From assembly GCF_014648875.1 (NCBI RefSeq), contig NZ_BMRY01000007.1:124001-188000 (forward strand): a stretch of 64,000 nucleotides of DNA. The letters run 5' to 3'. Below, one piece after another: positions 34,022 to 43,037 of this stretch (its first letter is position 1; each line of letters starts with the position of its first letter). Under the pieces are notes generated by a model. That model was not told the origin of the DNA. It searched no databases and saw only the letters and a list, made by a program, of their open reading frames with translations. This DNA comes from Streptomyces parvus (GTDB lineage Bacteria > Actinomycetota > Actinomycetes > Streptomycetales > Streptomycetaceae). The position numbers were made by a program, and so were the translations under genes.

Positions 34022-34383
34022 AGCTCACCACGGCCAGTGGACCGCAGCGCCTCGCGCAACGCGGCGACCTCATCGTCCGTCATCCGCTCAACGAAGTGGA
34101 CCAGCGCCGCGGAGCGGTCCTGACTCGCACCCAGCGCGTCCTCCATCAGGGCCGCCGAATACGCCGCGCGGCTGCGCACCGGGGTGTAGAGCCACGCTTG
34201 CCCCCGCTTCTCCCGGGTCAGCCAGCCCTTGTTGTAGAGGATCGTGGCCACCGTCATCACGGTCGTGTACGCCACCGGACGACGGTGGTTGATGTCGTCG
34301 ACCACCTCACGGACCGTCGCGGGCCTGCCCCACTTCCACAAGCAGTCCATGATCTCGGCTTCGAGCTCCCCGAGCCGCCGCAT
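34018..34383 (-). CDS. BlaI/MecI/CopY-family repressor
   Basis: 121 residues. Residues 1-80 form the winged helix typical of BlaI (MRRLGELEAEIMDCLWKWG, YTTVMTVATILYNKGWL, REKRGQAWLYTP), followed by a dimerising helix. The start ATG 34381-34383 has AAGGGG upstream. It pairs with the M56 protease encoded downstream and probably controls this pair and perhaps the neighbouring cell-wall and redox genes. Confidence 0.85.
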   Translation of the reverse strand: MRRLGELEAEIMDCLWKWGRPATVREVVDDINHRRPVAYTTVMTVATILYNKGWLTREKRGQAWLYTPVRSRAAYSAALMEDALGASQDRSAALVHFVERMTDDEVAALREALRSTGRGEL

Positions 34384-35102
34384 GCCCGACCCCTTCACAC
34401 TCGCACCCAAGCCCACATCATAGGTCGATGCGGAAGCCGTTGGAGCCTCCCGAAGGTGCATGGGCCATACCTGGAACCGTCCACGAAGTTCGGGGGAGCA
34501 CCTCCGTGAGACTGACGCGATCGGTACGTGGCGGTTGTGAGACTCCGACTGCCGCTCCAGCCGCGCAAGCAGGCGGTCACTGCGACCTGCGAGGAAATGT
34601 ACTCCGGTGGACAGCCGGTGGACAGACGCCTTGGGGCGAGCCAGTACGAGGCTACATAAGGGAAACTGCCGCACATGGCCTGTTCGGAGATAACGTCACC
34701 GGGAAGCGCCACGCCGCACCATCCGAAATGAACTCCCTCGGTCTCGTAATGCATAGGTCTCGTGACATGGCTGCGTGCCCCGCGACGAGTCGGCACTGCA
34801 ATTCGGAGGCGACGGCGCAAAGCATCTCAAGACCGAAGCGCGGCGGGGACATCTCAGGGACTTTGCGCCGAATAAGCAGGGAGGCCTGACAGCACTGAAA
34901 GGTGCGAATGCGCTGTTCCGCGCTCGTCCGCCTAGTACTCGATGATGTTCACCGCGAGCCCCCCCCGGGGCCGTCTCCTTCTTCTCAGGTGGGGTCGAAT
35001 TTTCGTACGGGTAATACGACTCCGATGTGTAGTGCGCACGAAGAAAGTCTGGCGCCAATCTCATTGGAGGGGTATTGGCGAGCGCTGAGCACGGCGAAGG
35101 CG
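34384..35102. other. 720-bp region without a supported gene
   Basis: Short open frames on both strands overlap each other and lack SD boxes and codon bias. Base composition is less GC-rich than on either side, especially 34650-35100. The promoter of the BlaI-like gene should lie near 34390-34450. Probably decayed or recently acquired DNA. Confidence 0.4.
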
Positions 35103-35360
35103 TTAGTGAATTTTCTGCTGCTCCAGCCATTTGAAGACCTCGGCCTTCTTGTACAGCACCTTGGCATTCCTGCCTCGGCCGAGTTTGTAGCCCTTCAGGC
35201 CCAGTTTTGACGCCTCCCTGTACACCCAGCTTGTGGACATGCTGAGCATTGTGGCGACTTCGGCGGTGTCTACGAGGACAGGCTCGACGGACTGGTGCCT
35301 GCGCGACAGGCTGTTGTCGGTGCAGCTTCCGTTGGAGTGCGACTGCGGTTCCATGGGCAC
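35103..35360 (-). CDS. Excisionase-like helix-turn-helix protein
   Basis: 85 residues from GTG 35358-35360, placed five bases after AGGAG. Residues 30-82 form a MerR/AlpA-type HTH: VLVDTAEVATMLSMSTSW, then VYREASKLGL, then a beta hairpin GYKLGRGRNAKVLYKKAEV and a final helix. Similar proteins are Xis factors or plasmid copy regulators. It lies just before unmistakable chromosomal genes and may mark the edge of the acquired DNA, though no integrase is next to it. Confidence 0.7.
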   Translation of the reverse strand: MPMEPQSHSNGSCTDNSLSRRHQSVEPVLVDTAEVATMLSMSTSWVYREASKLGLKGYKLGRGRNAKVLYKKAEVFKWLEQQKIH

Positions 35361-35849
35361 AATGGCTCCTTGAGGCTGGGTCGAGGCTGACCGCTGTATC
35401 AGGTCGCATTCGGGTCCAGCCGGATCTCGAAGGTTCATGGCGCCCGCTCCGTGCTGCTCCAGAGAGTTGTCGGGCGGGTGGTGGCCATGGTCCTCAGGGT
35501 CGGCGGCTTTGCTGGCCCGGCGTTCGCTGCTAGGTTGCCCCGCCGCATAGTGCTCCCGTGTGCTCGCAAGTCCCTGCCAGGGGGCGTGGAGGCGTGCAAC
35601 CACTCTCGACTGATCGGAGTGATGGTGATCACGGATACATGCGGGGGAGGGGTCGCGGTGGAGCTCGCGAGGGTGAGTGGTCCTCCCCCGATCTCATCTG
35701 ATGAACCGTCAGAAAAGTCAGCAAGTGGTCAGCATGAGTCCTGAAAAACCTGGGGAACGCCGCCCGAACATGCGACTCGTTGTAGAGTGAGGAAACAGCC
35801 CTTGACCTGCAAATACACAGGCAGGGAGCCTATGACCAGGAGTACCTCG
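35361..35849. other. Intergenic region between HTH gene and panD
   Basis: About 490 bp. The first 250 bp hold only poor frames on both strands. The last 150 bp should contain the panD promoter. A perfect small dyad GGTGATCACGG-type (GTGATCAC) is near 35625. No tRNA gene or obvious attachment repeat seen. Confidence 0.35.
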
Positions 35850-36278
35850 ATGATGCGTACAATATTCAAGTCCAAGATCCACCGGGCCACCGTCACCCAG
35901 GCCGACCTGCACTACGTCGGATCCGTGACGATCGACGCCGCTCTGATGGAGGCCGCCGACCTGCTGCCCGGCGAGCTGGTCCATATCGTTGACATCGACA
36001 ACGGCGCCCGCCTGGAGACGTACGTCATCGAGGGCGAGCGCGGCTCCGGCGTCATCGGGATCAACGGCGCCGCCGCTCACCTCGTGCACCCCGGTGACCT
36101 GGTCATCCTGATCAGTTACGCACAGGTCGACGATGCGGAGGCCCGTGCTCTCGTGCCGCGGGTCGTGCACGTGGACGCGGACAACCGGATCGTGGAGCTC
36201 GGCACCGACGCCTCGGCGCCGGTCCCCGGGAGCGGTACGGAGCGGAGCCCGCAGGCCGTCGTCGCGGGCGGCCGATAG
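35850..36278 (+). CDS. panD: Aspartate 1-decarboxylase
   Basis: 142 residues. ATG 35850 has AGGAG seven bases upstream. The family start [20 protein letters not shown] and the self-cleavage site YVGSVTID (Gly-Ser, giving the pyruvoyl group) are present, as are [17 protein letters not shown] and [13 protein letters not shown]. It makes beta-alanine from aspartate for pantothenate and CoA. The C-terminal 25 residues are a poorly conserved extension. First clearly chromosomal gene right of the acquired DNA. Confidence 0.95.
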   Translation: MMRTIFKSKIHRATVTQADLHYVGSVTIDAALMEAADLLPGELVHIVDIDNGARLETYVIEGERGSGVIGINGAAAHLVHPGDLVILISYAQVDDAEARALVPRVVHVDADNRIVELGTDASAPVPGSGTERSPQAVVAGGR

Positions 36279-36316
36279 CGCCGTCCGGGTCCAGGACCAG
36301 GAGAGGGCGGAAGCCG

Positions 36317-36670
36317 ATGGCGGAGAACGCTGCTGTGGAGATCAGGGACGACCGGGAGCACGGCAACCTCGTGGCGTACGAGGGCGGTGAGTCGGCCGGG
36401 ATCATCGCGTACTTCGTCACGGCCCCGGCTCCCGGCGCGCTCGTGGCCGTCCACACCGTCGTCCGGCCCGAGCACGAGGGCAAGGGCATCGCGGGCGCGC
36501 TCGTGCGGGAGTTCTACGCGATGGCCGCCCGTGAGGGCGTGCCCGTCGTCCCGCTGTGCCCGTACGCGGCGAAGTGGGCGAAGCGTCACCCCGACGAGGC
36601 ATCCGAGACGTCGGCCGAGCTCGTCCGGGAGGCGGAGCGGCAGCTCGGGCATCACCCCGAGCTGTTCTGA
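36317..36670 (+). CDS. Small GNAT N-acetyltransferase (YjdJ type)
   Basis: 117 residues. VAVHTVVRPEHEGKGIAGALV holds the acetyl-CoA loop (R/Q-x-x-G-x-G/A form EGKGIA), followed by VPLCPYAAKWAKRHPD near the end, typical of the short YjdJ-like GNAT group (PF14542). Substrate unknown. It follows panD by 38 bp and is probably cotranscribed. Confidence 0.85.
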   Translation: MAENAAVEIRDDREHGNLVAYEGGESAGIIAYFVTAPAPGALVAVHTVVRPEHEGKGIAGALVREFYAMAAREGVPVVPLCPYAAKWAKRHPDEASETSAELVREAERQLGHHPELF

Positions 36671-36708
36671 CCGTCCCGGGCGGAGCGCCCGGCGGCAGCC
36701 CGGGACGG
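36671..36708. terminator. Terminator between convergent genes
   Basis: Arms CCGTCCCGGGC (36671-36681) and GCCCGGGACGG (36698-36708) pair perfectly, directly after the GNAT stop and before the 3' end of the PIG-L gene. Confidence 0.7.
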
Positions 36709-36722
36709 CGGCCCGGGGCGGA

Positions 36723-37493
36723 TCACGCGCTCAGTTCCGTGGCCGATCCGCCCCGGCGCCCCAGGTCCTCCCGGATGTACCACTCGGTGCCCAGCACCTC
36801 GCGCTGAACGGCCGGCGGCAGAGCGGCGATCCGGCCGGGTACCGCCCCTCGTTCCACCTCGCTGCGGTGCGCGAGGATCGCGGCCAGCTTCTGCGGCAAC
36901 CAGGGGCGGACGTCGACGGTCGTCGTGATCCAGGCGTCCTCCGAGCAGTACAGCGCCTCGGCCGGGGTGCCCGACCTGGCCAGCCGTCGGCCCAGCGCGA
37001 CGGCCGCCGAGCGGGGGTGCGTGGCCAGGTGAAGGGCGCTCGGCTGCCAGGGGCTGCCCGCGCCCGGACAGAACCCGGGTAGTCCGGCGGACCGCACCGC
37101 CAGCGCGGTGACCCGGTGGGCGTGGACGTGGTCCGGGTGGCCGGTCATGCCCCCGTAGGCGTCCGTCGTGATCACGATCTCCGGGCGTACGTCCCGGATG
37201 TGGCCGACCAGGGCCGCCACGGCTTCGTCCAGCGGCGCGTCCAGGAATCGGGCCCGGCCCGGGGCCGACTCCGGTACGCGGGCGTCCGCGTAGCCGAGCA
37301 GCCGCGGTGGGCCCGCGCCCAGGACGTCCAGGGCCCGGGCGAGCTCGGCGGCCCTGTGCGTGCCCTTGGCCCAGGTCGCGGTGACCACCGCCGTACGGGC
37401 CCCGGACGCCGCGTGCTGGGCCAGGACACCGCCGCAGAACAGGGCCTCGTCGTCCGGATGGGCGTGGACGGCGAGAACACTCGGCAGGGGCAT
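36723..37493 (-). CDS. PIG-L family deacetylase
   Basis: 256 residues from ATG 37491-37493. The zinc motif AVHAHPDDEALFCGG near residue 10 and the second motif GHPDHVHAHRV near residue 130 define the PIG-L/LmbE family. Members remove acetyl groups from GlcNAc-linked substrates such as mycothiol precursors and antibiotics. Gene context gives no clear substrate. Confidence 0.9.
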   Translation of the reverse strand: MPLPSVLAVHAHPDDEALFCGGVLAQHAASGARTAVVTATWAKGTHRAAELARALDVLGAGPPRLLGYADARVPESAPGRARFLDAPLDEAVAALVGHIRDVRPEIVITTDAYGGMTGHPDHVHAHRVTALAVRSAGLPGFCPGAGSPWQPSALHLATHPRSAAVALGRRLARSGTPAEALYCSEDAWITTTVDVRPWLPQKLAAILAHRSEVERGAVPGRIAALPPAVQREVLGTEWYIREDLGRRGGSATELSA

Positions 37494-37708
37494 GGCGGAA
37501 CCTTTCGCGGCAGTGGCGACGGTCCCGGATCCGGGCGGGCCCGGGTGTCGTGCCCGGAGCCTGCCCACTCCGGACCGCCTCGCACCTGGGCCCGTACGTG
37601 CCGTGGTCACCGGGCGCATGTGTGGACTCGGCAGGCGCGGGCAGCCGCACCGGGAGACGGTGGAGGAAAGCTCCATCTGTCCTTTTCGTGCCGTTGTGGA
37701 GGATCGCG

Positions 37709-37921
37709 ATGACCCACCCGTACCCCGACCCCGTACCGCCCTCGCCGACCCCTCCGCCCGTGCCGGGACCGCCCACGCCGGTGCCCAGCCCGCCTCCCGT
37801 GCCGCCGGGGCCCGGTCCGATGCCGCCCGGTCCGGCACCGGACCCGATCCCGCAGCCGCCGGGGCCCAGCCCCGACCCCGTACCGGATCCGGAACCGGAG
37901 CCTCAGCCGGCCGGGACCTGA
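37709..37921 (+). CDS. Short proline-rich protein
   Basis: Seventy residues; ATG 37709 has GGAGG six bases upstream. More than half the residues are Pro, in PxP runs, with Asp and Glu near the end and no hydrophobic segment. Streptomycete genomes often encode such peptides. Function unknown; the strong SD is the main support. Confidence 0.5.
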   Translation: MTHPYPDPVPPSPTPPPVPGPPTPVPSPPPVPPGPGPMPPGPAPDPIPQPPGPSPDPVPDPEPEPQPAGT

Positions 37922-38020
37922 GGATCAGGAACCGGAGCCTCAGTCGGCCGGGACGTGACCGGGGAGCCCTCGGGCGGCGATGAGCGTCGTCCGGGGGCTC
38001 CTCGGCGTCGGACGAGGGCC

Positions 38021-39385
38021 TCAGCCGTCCCGCTCGATCAGGGCGTCCACGTGCGCCAGCCCGCTCTCCGCCGCGATCGAGTCCAGCGACTGCGGCTCCC
38101 GTACCGTCGCGAACGTCACCGCCCCCGTGGGCCCCGCCACCCGGAATCCGTACACCGCCGGGCGGGGCAGGCTGTTGTAGGCCCACGGGGTGGAGAAGTA
38201 GTACGCCCCCGTGTCGTACAGCACGACCACGTCGTCCTCGGCCAGCTCCGGCAGCTCCCTCCCGTACGCCACCACGTCCCCCGCGAAGCAGCACGGACCC
38301 GCGATGTCCTGCGCCAGCACCGGGCCGCCCTTGGGGACGCCGTCCGGGCCGAACGCACCGATCCGCAGCGGCCAGGCGTCCGGCATCAGGGCGGTACGGG
38401 TGGCGGTCTGCGCCCCCGCGTGGGTGAGGGCGATCCGGCGGCCTCCGGCGTCCTTCGTGTACTCCACCCGGGCCCCGATGAACCCGTTCTTCGCCAGTAG
38501 CGACCGGCCGAACTCCGTGACCAGCGCGTAGTGCCCGGAGAAGAGGCCGGGGGCGGCCGCCGTCAGGGCCGCCACGTAGTCCGCGTAGGTGGGGCGCACG
38601 GTCTCGTCCGCGAAGTTGACCGGGAGCCCGCCGCCGATGTCCAGGCTCGTGATCTGCCGGACGCCCAGCGTGCCGTTGATCTCCTCGGCCAGCTCGTACG
38701 TTTGGGCCACCCCGGCCGCGATCAGCTCCAACGGGCAGCCCTGGGAACCCACATGGGCGTGCAGCCGGGTCAGCCACGGCCGCTCCCGGAAGGCCTCCAC
38801 GATCGCCTCGCGGGCCCCCGGGTCGCGCAGGGCCACCCCGAACTTCGACGTGTCCGTCGCCGTGCTCATCGGCCCGATCGAGCCACCGCCCACCTGAGGG
38901 TTGATCCGCAGCCCGAGCACGGAGGTCGTGCTCGGGTTCCGCAACGCGTCGATGCGGCGCAGTTCAGCGAGGCTGTCGGCGTTGACGGCCACGCCGAGGG
39001 CGAGCGCCAGCCGGATCTCCTCGCGGGTCTTGGCGGGGGAGTCCAGGACGATGCGGGACGCGGGGAACCCGGCATCCAGGGCGAGGCGCAGCTCACCGGG
39101 GCTCGCCACCTCGCACCCCATGCCGGAGTCGGCCAGCAGCCTCAGCACCGGGATGAGGGAGCAGGCCTTGGCCGCGAAGGTGTGCAGCACCCCGGGCGTG
39201 GCGGCGAAGGCGTCGTGCAGAGCCCCGACGGAGGCGCGTACCCCCTCCGTGTCGATGAACCCGGCGACCGGATCGCCCTCGTCCAGCAGCCCTTGCTGGA
39301 CGGCCGCTTCGACGACGGCGTCGAAGCGGGCGGCGGGCGGTGCAGTGCCGTGCTCGTGATGTGGTGCGGAAGTCGTCTGCGTCAT
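38021..39385 (-). CDS. PLP-dependent decarboxylase of the Orn/DAP/Arg family
   Basis: 454 residues. The PLP lysine lies in HTFAAKACS near residue 72 (usual form YAxKA). Later motifs are LHAHVGSQG, the phosphate-binding DIGGGLPV, TEFGRSLLAKNG, and the C-terminal catalytic Cys in GPCCFAGD. The fold is that of diaminopimelate and ornithine decarboxylases (type III). The chromosome should also have an essential lysA, so this is likely a paralogue with a different amino-acid substrate, perhaps linked to secondary metabolism. Confidence 0.85.
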   Translation of the reverse strand: MTQTTSAPHHEHGTAPPAARFDAVVEAAVQQGLLDEGDPVAGFIDTEGVRASVGALHDAFAATPGVLHTFAAKACSLIPVLRLLADSGMGCEVASPGELRLALDAGFPASRIVLDSPAKTREEIRLALALGVAVNADSLAELRRIDALRNPSTTSVLGLRINPQVGGGSIGPMSTATDTSKFGVALRDPGAREAIVEAFRERPWLTRLHAHVGSQGCPLELIAAGVAQTYELAEEINGTLGVRQITSLDIGGGLPVNFADETVRPTYADYVAALTAAAPGLFSGHYALVTEFGRSLLAKNGFIGARVEYTKDAGGRRIALTHAGAQTATRTALMPDAWPLRIGAFGPDGVPKGGPVLAQDIAGPCCFAGDVVAYGRELPELAEDDVVVLYDTGAYYFSTPWAYNSLPRPAVYGFRVAGPTGAVTFATVREPQSLDSIAAESGLAHVDALIERDG

Positions 39386-39443
39386 ACGGCCAGAGTCCCT
39401 GATGGCTGCCCCCAGGTCTTCGGCTCGGCCCGACCGGAAGCGG

Positions 39444-40241
39444 TCAGGCGATCAGGCCGACGACGGCCTCCGGTGTCAGCATCCGGAAGGTGAACGCCTG
39501 ATGGAAGTAGAGATGGATGCTGGTGGCGTCGTGGTCCGCGTAACCGATCGACAGGTCCTGCCCCAGGCAGAGTTCGAAGTCGCCGCCCCGCGTCGACAGC
39601 AGCACCCCGCCCTTGACCGCGGGCGCCCACAGGATCTCGTCGTCCACCAGCCGGCTCAGATGCGTCTTGACCGGATACCCGTGGTCCGAGGTCTCGGCCG
39701 CCTCGGTGAAAGCGTCCGCGCCGAGCAGCAGCCGGTACGGTCCGTCGACACCGGCCAGCCGCAGGCGCGTCACTGCCTGGCTGACCGCCACCGGATAGTC
39801 CCGCGCGTCGGCGGGCAGCGGCAGCGGTTCGTGCGAGGAGCCGTCCCGCAGCCCGGTGATCCCGGCCGCCCCGTACCCGTCGATGATCGCCATGTCCTCG
39901 GCGAAGGCACAGGTGCGTGCCGCGTCCTTGACCGGCTGCCAGTCGCTGTCGGCGGAGCCGCGCTCCACGTCGTCCACGGCCTGGCGGCTCACCGTGAACG
40001 GAACCCGCCACTCGACGACCGGCATCGACGTGCGGGCCCGGGCCAGCACGTCAGGGGTGGGCGGATCGATGTCGCGCAGATGGCCGTCGCCCACGGCGGC
40101 CAGCGTCGGACCGTCCGGATCGGACACGTCGACGACCCGGCGGCCGGCCACATGCCGGCGGAAGGTGCGCCGGGCCTCCTCCTCGATCTCGTCCCATGCG
40201 GACGGGGTGACCGGTGCGAGTTCGCGGTGCAGATTGTTCAT
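39444..40241 (-). CDS. Encapsulin shell protein (family 1)
   Basis: 265 residues with the linocin-M18/encapsulin pattern: NLHRELAPVTPSAWDEIEEE at the N-terminus, GRRVVDVSDPDG, WRVPFTVSRQAVDDVERG, EDMAIIDGYGAAGITGL, and a C-terminal FHQAFTFRML. These HK97-fold proteins assemble 24-32 nm compartments. The start overlaps the stop of the DyP gene, whose product carries the cargo signal. Confidence 0.95.
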   Translation of the reverse strand: MNNLHRELAPVTPSAWDEIEEEARRTFRRHVAGRRVVDVSDPDGPTLAAVGDGHLRDIDPPTPDVLARARTSMPVVEWRVPFTVSRQAVDDVERGSADSDWQPVKDAARTCAFAEDMAIIDGYGAAGITGLRDGSSHEPLPLPADARDYPVAVSQAVTRLRLAGVDGPYRLLLGADAFTEAAETSDHGYPVKTHLSRLVDDEILWAPAVKGGVLLSTRGGDFELCLGQDLSIGYADHDATSIHLYFHQAFTFRMLTPEAVVGLIA

Positions 40242-41341
40242 CACTGGGCACTTTCTTGCAGGCTGCCGATGCGCAGCGAACCGTGGTCGGATGCGGCCGG
40301 GACCGGCTCCTGCCGGATGGGGTCAGGCGCCGGTTCCGGGCTGACCGGTGCGGCGACCGGTTCCGGCCGGTTCCCGGAGCGGGCCAGGGAGGGCAGGGGC
40401 GGCGGGGCGTCCAGGAAGTCGGCGCGCGGAGCGAAGAAGAGGGAGCCGGTGACCGCCGTGGAGAAGTCGAGGATGCGGTCGTGTGTCCCGGGGGGATCGC
40501 CGAGGAACATGTTGCGGAGCATGCGCTCGGTGACGTCGGGATCGGCGGCGTACCCGATGAAGTACGTACCGAACTCGCCCTTCCCGAAGCTCCCGAACGG
40601 CATGTTCGCCCGCAGGATGTCGCGTTCGGTGCCGCCCGGGTCGGTGATGGTGTTGAGGGCGAGGTGGGAGTCGGCGGGCTTGTCCTCGTCGGGGAACTCC
40701 ACGTCGTCGAGCTTGGTGCGGCCGATGACGCGTTCCTGCTCCTCGACGGTGAGAGCGTTCCAGGACGTCAGGTCGTGCAGATACTTCTGTACGACGACGT
40801 AGCTGCCGCCCTCGAAGTCCGGGTCGTCGTCCGCGCCGACCAGCGCCGCCGCACGGGCGTCGTCGCCGACCGGGTTCTCCGTACCGTCCACGAAACCGAG
40901 CAGGTCCCGGTGGTCGAGGTAGCGGAAGCCGTGCGTCTCGTCCACGATCCGCAGGGCTCCGCCGAGCTTGTCGAGCAGCTGGGCCGCCCACGCGTAGCAG
41001 ACGTCCATCCGCTCGGCCCGGATGTGCAGCAGGACGTCGCCCGGCGTCGCGGGCGCGTGGTGGAGCGGCCCCCGCAACTCCGGGAACGGGTGCAGGTGTG
41101 CGGGGCGGGGCCCGGTGAACAGGCGGTCCCAGGCGCTGGAGCCGAACCCCGCCACACAGGCGAGATTGGCATCCGGGAAGCGGAAGCCGAGCGACCGGGC
41201 CACGGCCGCGAGATCCGGCAGCACATCCCGTACCGCGCTCTCGCCGCCCGGCTCGATCGTGCCGACCAGGATCAGCGCCGCGTTCGTCAACGGCGCCACG
41301 ACGGGCTGTACGGCGACGGGATCGGGGACGGCGTCGGACAC
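40241..41341 (-). CDS. DyP-type peroxidase, encapsulin cargo
   Basis: 366 residues from GTG 41339-41341 (GGAG seven bases upstream). The DyP signature GFVDGTENP (near residue 155) and a heme-ligand region around HLALNTI are present. The last residues, HGSLRIGSLQESAQ, match the encapsulin cargo-loading peptide (SLxIGSL type). A 40-residue Pro/Ala-rich linker precedes it. It uses peroxide to oxidise dyes or phenolics inside the compartment encoded next door. Confidence 0.95.
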   Translation of the reverse strand: MSDAVPDPVAVQPVVAPLTNAALILVGTIEPGGESAVRDVLPDLAAVARSLGFRFPDANLACVAGFGSSAWDRLFTGPRPAHLHPFPELRGPLHHAPATPGDVLLHIRAERMDVCYAWAAQLLDKLGGALRIVDETHGFRYLDHRDLLGFVDGTENPVGDDARAAALVGADDDPDFEGGSYVVVQKYLHDLTSWNALTVEEQERVIGRTKLDDVEFPDEDKPADSHLALNTITDPGGTERDILRANMPFGSFGKGEFGTYFIGYAADPDVTERMLRNMFLGDPPGTHDRILDFSTAVTGSLFFAPRADFLDAPPPLPSLARSGNRPEPVAAPVSPEPAPDPIRQEPVPAASDHGSLRIGSLQESAQ

Positions 41342-41508
41342 GCGCGCACTCCAGGACGAAGGTGACAGGAGAACAGGACTCGCAGCCACTAAGCCACGTC
41401 CCACAGCCCCCCGCACCCGCAGTGGTCCGGCCGGGTCAGCCCGGATGGCCCCGCCCCCGCCCGCACGCCGGGAGCGCCCTGCCGGGTCAGCCCGCCTCGG
41501 GCCGCACA

Positions 41509-41615
41509 CCGGTCGTGTCGGGGCAGCCCGCCTCGATCCCCGGACCGGTCGTGTCGGGGCAGCCCGCCTCGACCCCCGGACCGGTCGTTCCGGGTCAGCT
41601 CGCCCCGACCTCGGA
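41509..41615. repeat. Three 36-bp tandem repeats
   Basis: Units 41509-41544 and 41545-41580 differ at two positions; the third (41581-41615) is diverged. Each starts CCGGTCGTGTCGGGGCAGCC. They lie between the DyP start and the 3' end of gnd, which the last unit overlaps. A plus-strand frame here would encode Pro-rich repeats but runs antisense into gnd. Confidence 0.7.
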
Positions 41616-43037
41616 CCGGTCGCCGCCCCAGAGCGTGTGGAACGAACCCTCCCGGTCCGTACGCCGGTACGTGTGTGCCCCGAAGAAGTCCCGCTGGCCC
41701 TGCGTGAGCGCCGCGGGCAGCCGTTCCGCGCGCAACCCGTCGTAGTACGCGAGCGCGGCGGCGAAGCCCGGCGTCGGCACTCCCTGGCGCACGGCCTCGG
41801 CCACCACCGCCCGCCAGTCCTCCTGCGCCGCGCCGATCTCCTGCCCGAACTCCTTGTCGGAGAGCAGACTGACCAGGTCGGGCCGGCTGTCGTAAGCGGC
41901 GCGGATACGGTCGAGGAACGCCGCCCGGATGATGCACCCCGCCCGCCAGATCGCCGCCACGGACCCGAGGTCGATGTCCCAGTCGTAGGCTTCGCTGCCC
42001 GCCCTGATCTGGTGGAAGCCCTGCGTGTAGGAGACGATCTTGGAGGCGTACAGGGCCTGCTCCACCTTGTCCGCGAAGGCCGCCGCTCCCGCCTCGTCGA
42101 GCGGCTCGGGTGTGGGCCCCGGCAGGCCGCACGCCGCCTCCCGCAGATCGGCGTGGCCCGAGAGCGACCGGGCGAAGACCGCCTCGGCGATCCCCGACAC
42201 CGGGACCCCGAGATCGAGCGCGATCTGTACGGTCCAGCGCCCGGTGCCCTTCTGCTCGGCCCGGTCCTGCACGATGTCGACGAACGGCTTCCCGGTCGCC
42301 GCGTCCGTGTGGGCGAGGACCTCCGCCGTGATCTCGATCAGGTACGAGTCGAGCCGGCCGGTGTTCCACGTACGGAAGACGTCGGCGATCTGTGCGGGGG
42401 AGTACCCGGCGACGGAGCGCAGCAGGTCGTACGCCTCGGCGATCAGCTGCATGTCCGCGTACTCGATGCCGTTGTGGACCATCTTCACGAAGTGACCCGC
42501 GCCGTCCGGGCCGATGTGCGCGGTGCACGGCGTGCCGTCCTTCGCCTGCGCGGCGATCCTCTCCAGCATCGGGCCCAGCGACGCGTAGGACTCCGTCGAA
42601 CCGCCCGGCATGATGCTGGGCCCGTTCAGCGCGCCCTCCTCGCCGCCGGAGATCCCCACCCCGACGAAATGGATCCCGCGCTCGCGCAACTCCCTCTCGC
42701 GGCGGCGGGTGTCCTCGAAGTGGGCGTTGCCGCCGTCGATGATGACGTCGCCCTCCTCCAGCAGCGGCGCGAACTCCTGGATCACCGCGTCGGTGGGTTC
42801 CCCCGCCTTCACCATGATCACCAGACGCCGGGGGCGTTCCAGCGCGGCGACGAACTCCTCGGGCGTGTGCGCGGCGACGAACGTGCCCTCGTCGCCGAAC
42901 TGCTCGACCAGGGCGTCGGTGCGGGACGCGGTGCGGTTGTGCAGGGCGACGGTGAAGCCGTTGCGGGCGAAGTTCCGGGCGAGGTTGCGGCCCATGACCG
43001 CGAGTCCGGTGACGCCGATCCGAGCAGTGCCGCTCAT
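41595..43037 (-). CDS. gnd: 6-phosphogluconate dehydrogenase (decarboxylating)
   Basis: 480 residues. NADP-binding IGVTGLAVMGRNLARN, the signature VGVGISGGEEGALNGPSIMPGG (in two parts), HFVKMVHNGIEYADMQ with catalytic Lys and Asn, and QDRAEQKGTGRWT are all present at the usual places. It oxidises 6-phosphogluconate to ribulose 5-phosphate, yielding NADPH. Length is normal for the long form. Confidence 0.95.
   Translation of the reverse strand: MSGTARIGVTGLAVMGRNLARNFARNGFTVALHNRTASRTDALVEQFGDEGTFVAAHTPEEFVAALERPRRLVIMVKAGEPTDAVIQEFAPLLEEGDVIIDGGNAHFEDTRRRERELRERGIHFVGVGISGGEEGALNGPSIMPGGSTESYASLGPMLERIAAQAKDGTPCTAHIGPDGAGHFVKMVHNGIEYADMQLIAEAYDLLRSVAGYSPAQIADVFRTWNTGRLDSYLIEITAEVLAHTDAATGKPFVDIVQDRAEQKGTGRWTVQIALDLGVPVSGIAEAVFARSLSGHADLREAACGLPGPTPEPLDEAGAAAFADKVEQALYASKIVSYTQGFHQIRAGSEAYDWDIDLGSVAAIWRAGCIIRAAFLDRIRAAYDSRPDLVSLLSDKEFGQEIGAAQEDWRAVVAEAVRQGVPTPGFAAALAYYDGLRAERLPAALTQGQRDFFGAHTYRRTDREGSFHTLWGGDRSEVGAS

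Noticed and set aside
34428-34889. Plus-strand frame upstream of the BlaI-like gene
   Set aside because: No SD and weak third-position GC; overlaps other poor frames.
38021-39385. Calling this gene lysA
   Set aside because: The PLP motif deviates and the context is not lysine biosynthesis; only the family is safe.
41362-41745. Pro-rich plus-strand frame over the tandem repeats
   Set aside because: It runs antisense into gnd and its apparent protein repeats just reflect the DNA repeats.
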